From Coturnix japonica (taxonomy: Eukaryota > Chordata > Aves > Galliformes > Phasianidae), in contig NC_029520.1 in assembly GCF_001577835.2 (NCBI RefSeq), positions 49,481,452-49,545,451 of the forward strand: 64,000 nt of DNA, read 5' to 3'. The notes under the pieces are model-generated. The model saw only the letters and a list, made by a program, of their open reading frames with translations, ran no database searches and was not told the origin of the DNA. This document shows, piece by piece, positions 61,405 to 64,000 of the stretch (positions are counted from its first letter, which is position 1; each line of letters begins with the position of its first letter). The translations under genes and the position numbers were made by a program.

Positions 61405-64000
61405 TCAGCCCTAAAGCAGCAGAAGAGCAGCAGTGGGTAACAGAAGCAGGAGGGAAGGTCAAGGGCAGCCACAAGAGGAGCGGAGTTGGACACGCTGCAT
61501 GAAAAGGAAGGTGGCAGAATATTGCTAAAAATCACAGAGGGAAAAATGTACTTTGAATGCCTTTATGTGAACTCATCAAATTAGCATGCAGCTTGTTTTG
61601 TTGTTTGCAGCATCTCACTAACAACCAAACCATTTCCTGGGCTGTTTTCTTGCTAATGTGTATAATTACTGCCAGCTCGGATCAGACTGAAGGTAACAAA
61701 ATCATATCCTTACCGCGATTTGCTTTGTTTTGCATCTCAAAAGATGAGGTCTTTTAAAGGTCGTGTCTTGATAGAATCCCATTTTACCCCCCTCCGTTGT
61801 GCTAAAACAGATCAGCATTATTGACCTTGACAACAATGCCTGAAAGGTTTAGTGACAATCCATTCTGTATCAATGAGCACATAAAACTACTTCTATGGGC
61901 TGTGGCTCTCAGTGCCTTTGATAGCAGGAAGATCGGCTCATCTTGGCATGGAGTAAAAAGATTTAATGTATCCATCTCATTGTGAACTGGATCGTACCCT
62001 CCTGCCATGAGATCCCAGCCCCAGGGTGAGCCACGCTCAACGCTGTGTTGCCTCATTAGTGGCTTGGAAGGGCAACACTAAGAAACAGAGCACGACAAGA
62101 GCAAAGTCATGGAGTGAGTGGGGAACTGCCCAGGTTCCACCAGCTGCTCTGCTTTCCTGGGTTCTGGCCCAAATGAAGGCAAGAGAAATGTGCCATTAGT
62201 GTCAGTGGGGGCAAGACTTCACTTGTTAATTGGGAACAGGTTATGCCAGAATCCTGACTCTTTTCCCTTGAGTTACAGTGATTTCTGGGGGAGAGGGCAG
62301 GGGGAGGGAGGAGCTACGACAGAGAAATGGGTGAATGAAAATCACACAGCGGGAAACTGTCCAATGACATTTGCTGTTCTGATGTTTAATATTGAAATCT
62401 GGGAAAACAAAGCACATGAAGAAGATAAGATGGAAATTGAGGGTTTGGTTTCAGGATTTACATTTCTCTTGTCTAAGGGGCTATAAATAATCCTTGCTGA
62501 TGGGCTGAGTTACCTCCCATCATTAATCGTATCATCTCCACGATGCCTGTTCTGTCATGTTGCTCATTTCAGGGTCAAAAAATTCAGCTGGAAGAGCAGC
62601 AATGCACAGCGGGTTTCCCCACACCCCAGCATAGATGCCTGTTAACCATCACCTTCACCACTCCACCACTGCACAGTGAGCCGCAGCCTCATGCATTGGC
62701 CTCTGGGAGCTCCCTCCTCCTACATTACTGCACCTGGAAGCATCATGGCAGCATCATAGCAGCAGAGGGCTGGTAAAACCAATTCATCAGTGCTCGGGTC
62801 AGTGTCTCAGTCATCTGAGGGGCAGTTTGTAGATCAAAGAGGTGTTGGAAAAAACAAAGACTCAGGTGATCTGAAATACCATCATGGCTGGAATGTGCCA
62901 CAGTGGGGTTCCTCTCCTAAGACAGCCCCTGACTCCAGGTGTTGCTCTGGGAACAAGAACAAAAAGGAGAAGTGGTGGAGGATGAACAAAACCTTAAAAG
63001 GAAGGGAGAGAATGAGGAAGAAAAGAGTAATATCTCACTATCAGCACCAGACTCCAGAGCAGGGCATTACTTCTTCCTTTGCCATCCCAAACAATCACCT
63101 GGCATTTAGCTTGCATTCAGCCCTTTCCCCCTATTGCAAGCATGTAATTATTTACACCAGGTGCATTGCTTCAACCTGTCTCTTACAACAACCCCATTCA
63201 CAAGTAAAAGATTGTAATTTGCCAGCCTTCACCCAAGTTTCTTTGTCAAAGTCCCCTACCCTTGGTGTAACGTTACATTGACAAGCAGTATGGCACAATG
63301 GAAAGGGAAATAGAATTTACATGGTGAACAAAGGGCAGGAGTGCTCCCTGCCTCAGCCCCAGGAGGCTGAATGGAGTGGGCTGCAGGCTGACACAAGGCC
63401 TGGGTCATAGGAAAGCTGTGAGCATGGCAGCACAGCTGGGGGACAGATACACCTGCAGCAGCCCACATAAGCACGGTGCTTTGTGCACTAAATGCTGCCA
63501 TGGCTATTTAAAGTTGGAATTAATGAAAGATTTTAGCTGGCGGGGGCCCTCAGAGCTGATGTGGGGTGTTCAACTCGAGTAGTGCTCACCCTGTCCCTTC
63601 CCAGACCTTGAACAGAGGATTGCCCCGTTGCTGCTCGACTCAGACTGCACAGCTTGGAGTTGCCATTGACTTTGCTGATGGCTGCACACAGGATCAGGTG
63701 TGGTAACAGGAGTGTTGTGAAAACTCAGGTCTCGTGGCAGCTGCGACACTGGATTTTGTTTCATTGAAGCTCCTGGAATTTGCCTGTTGCAAGTATGTGG
63801 GGCCAGACCTGTGTCCTGGCAGATGCCCCTGGGCACAGCTGTAAAACAAACCAACAGTGACAACAATAATGAGGGAACAGCGAGAAACTGGATCATTTCT
63901 GTCTGTGGCTCTTGTCCTTTCATTTGATGCTATAGCACATCCAGGCACAGATGAACAGGGTGATGATGGAGTCTAAGTGCTACCTCCTTAGCATAGCTAA
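61405..64000. other. Intergenic DNA to window edge, no gene supported
   Basis: Open frames up to 163 codons (62.79-63.28 kb) lack any recognisable domain or splice-supported exon structure. No repeat family was recognised in this last stretch. Confidence 0.5.

Noticed and set aside
62790-63281. 163-codon open frame
   Set aside because: No domain, no promoter-like start and no splice-linked neighbours.
31660-64000. PPM1A, expected next in mammalian gene order
   Set aside because: No exon with a PP2C-type metal-binding motif was seen on either strand; it probably lies beyond the right edge.

Overview
This window is vertebrate genomic DNA, almost certainly from a bird and most likely a galliform such as chicken. 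Four things point that way: a homeobox gene nearly identical to vertebrate SIX6, a compact 17-exon meiotic gene beside it, about 23 tails of CR1 LINEs (the main avian interspersed repeat), and no SINEs of mammalian type. I could not compare with a reference, so the species is an inference.

Layout. SIX6 (eye and pituitary transcription factor) lies on the minus strand at 1-1382. Exon 1 and the intron are complete, and exon 2 runs off the left edge about 10 codons before the expected stop. Its GC-rich promoter and leader (about 1383-1830) contain a long purine tract able to form G-quadruplexes, followed by a degenerate 21-bp minisatellite (about 1905-2290). The stretch from 2.3 to 9.2 kb has no protein gene that I can support. 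It holds A/T-rich blocks dense in homeodomain-type motifs, and a second GC-rich block (about 5.69-6.1 kb) that is the best candidate promoter for the next gene.

SIX6OS1 (C14orf39 orthologue), a synaptonemal complex central element protein, is on the plus strand. I traced 17 coding exons from 9186 to 31186 by hand. All splice junctions have AG/GT ends and keep phase, giving a protein of 578 or 580 residues; a poly(A) signal follows at 31630. SIX6 and SIX6OS1 are head to head, as in mammals. They do unrelated jobs (eye development and meiosis), so the pairing reflects old synteny rather than a shared pathway.

From about 31.64 kb to the right edge I find no convincing coding gene. This stretch has most of the CR1 tails, several repeat-free blocks rich in TAATTA/TAATCC-type motifs that look like developmental enhancers, one CpG-rich island (about 55.25-55.9 kb) without an assignable gene, and a perfect 20-bp palindrome made of two E-boxes. 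In mammals the next gene on this side is PPM1A; no part of it is recognisable here.

I found no unknown multi-gene system. The best leads are candidate regulatory elements, the unassigned CpG island, and the conserved but unexplained C-terminal motifs of SIX6OS1.
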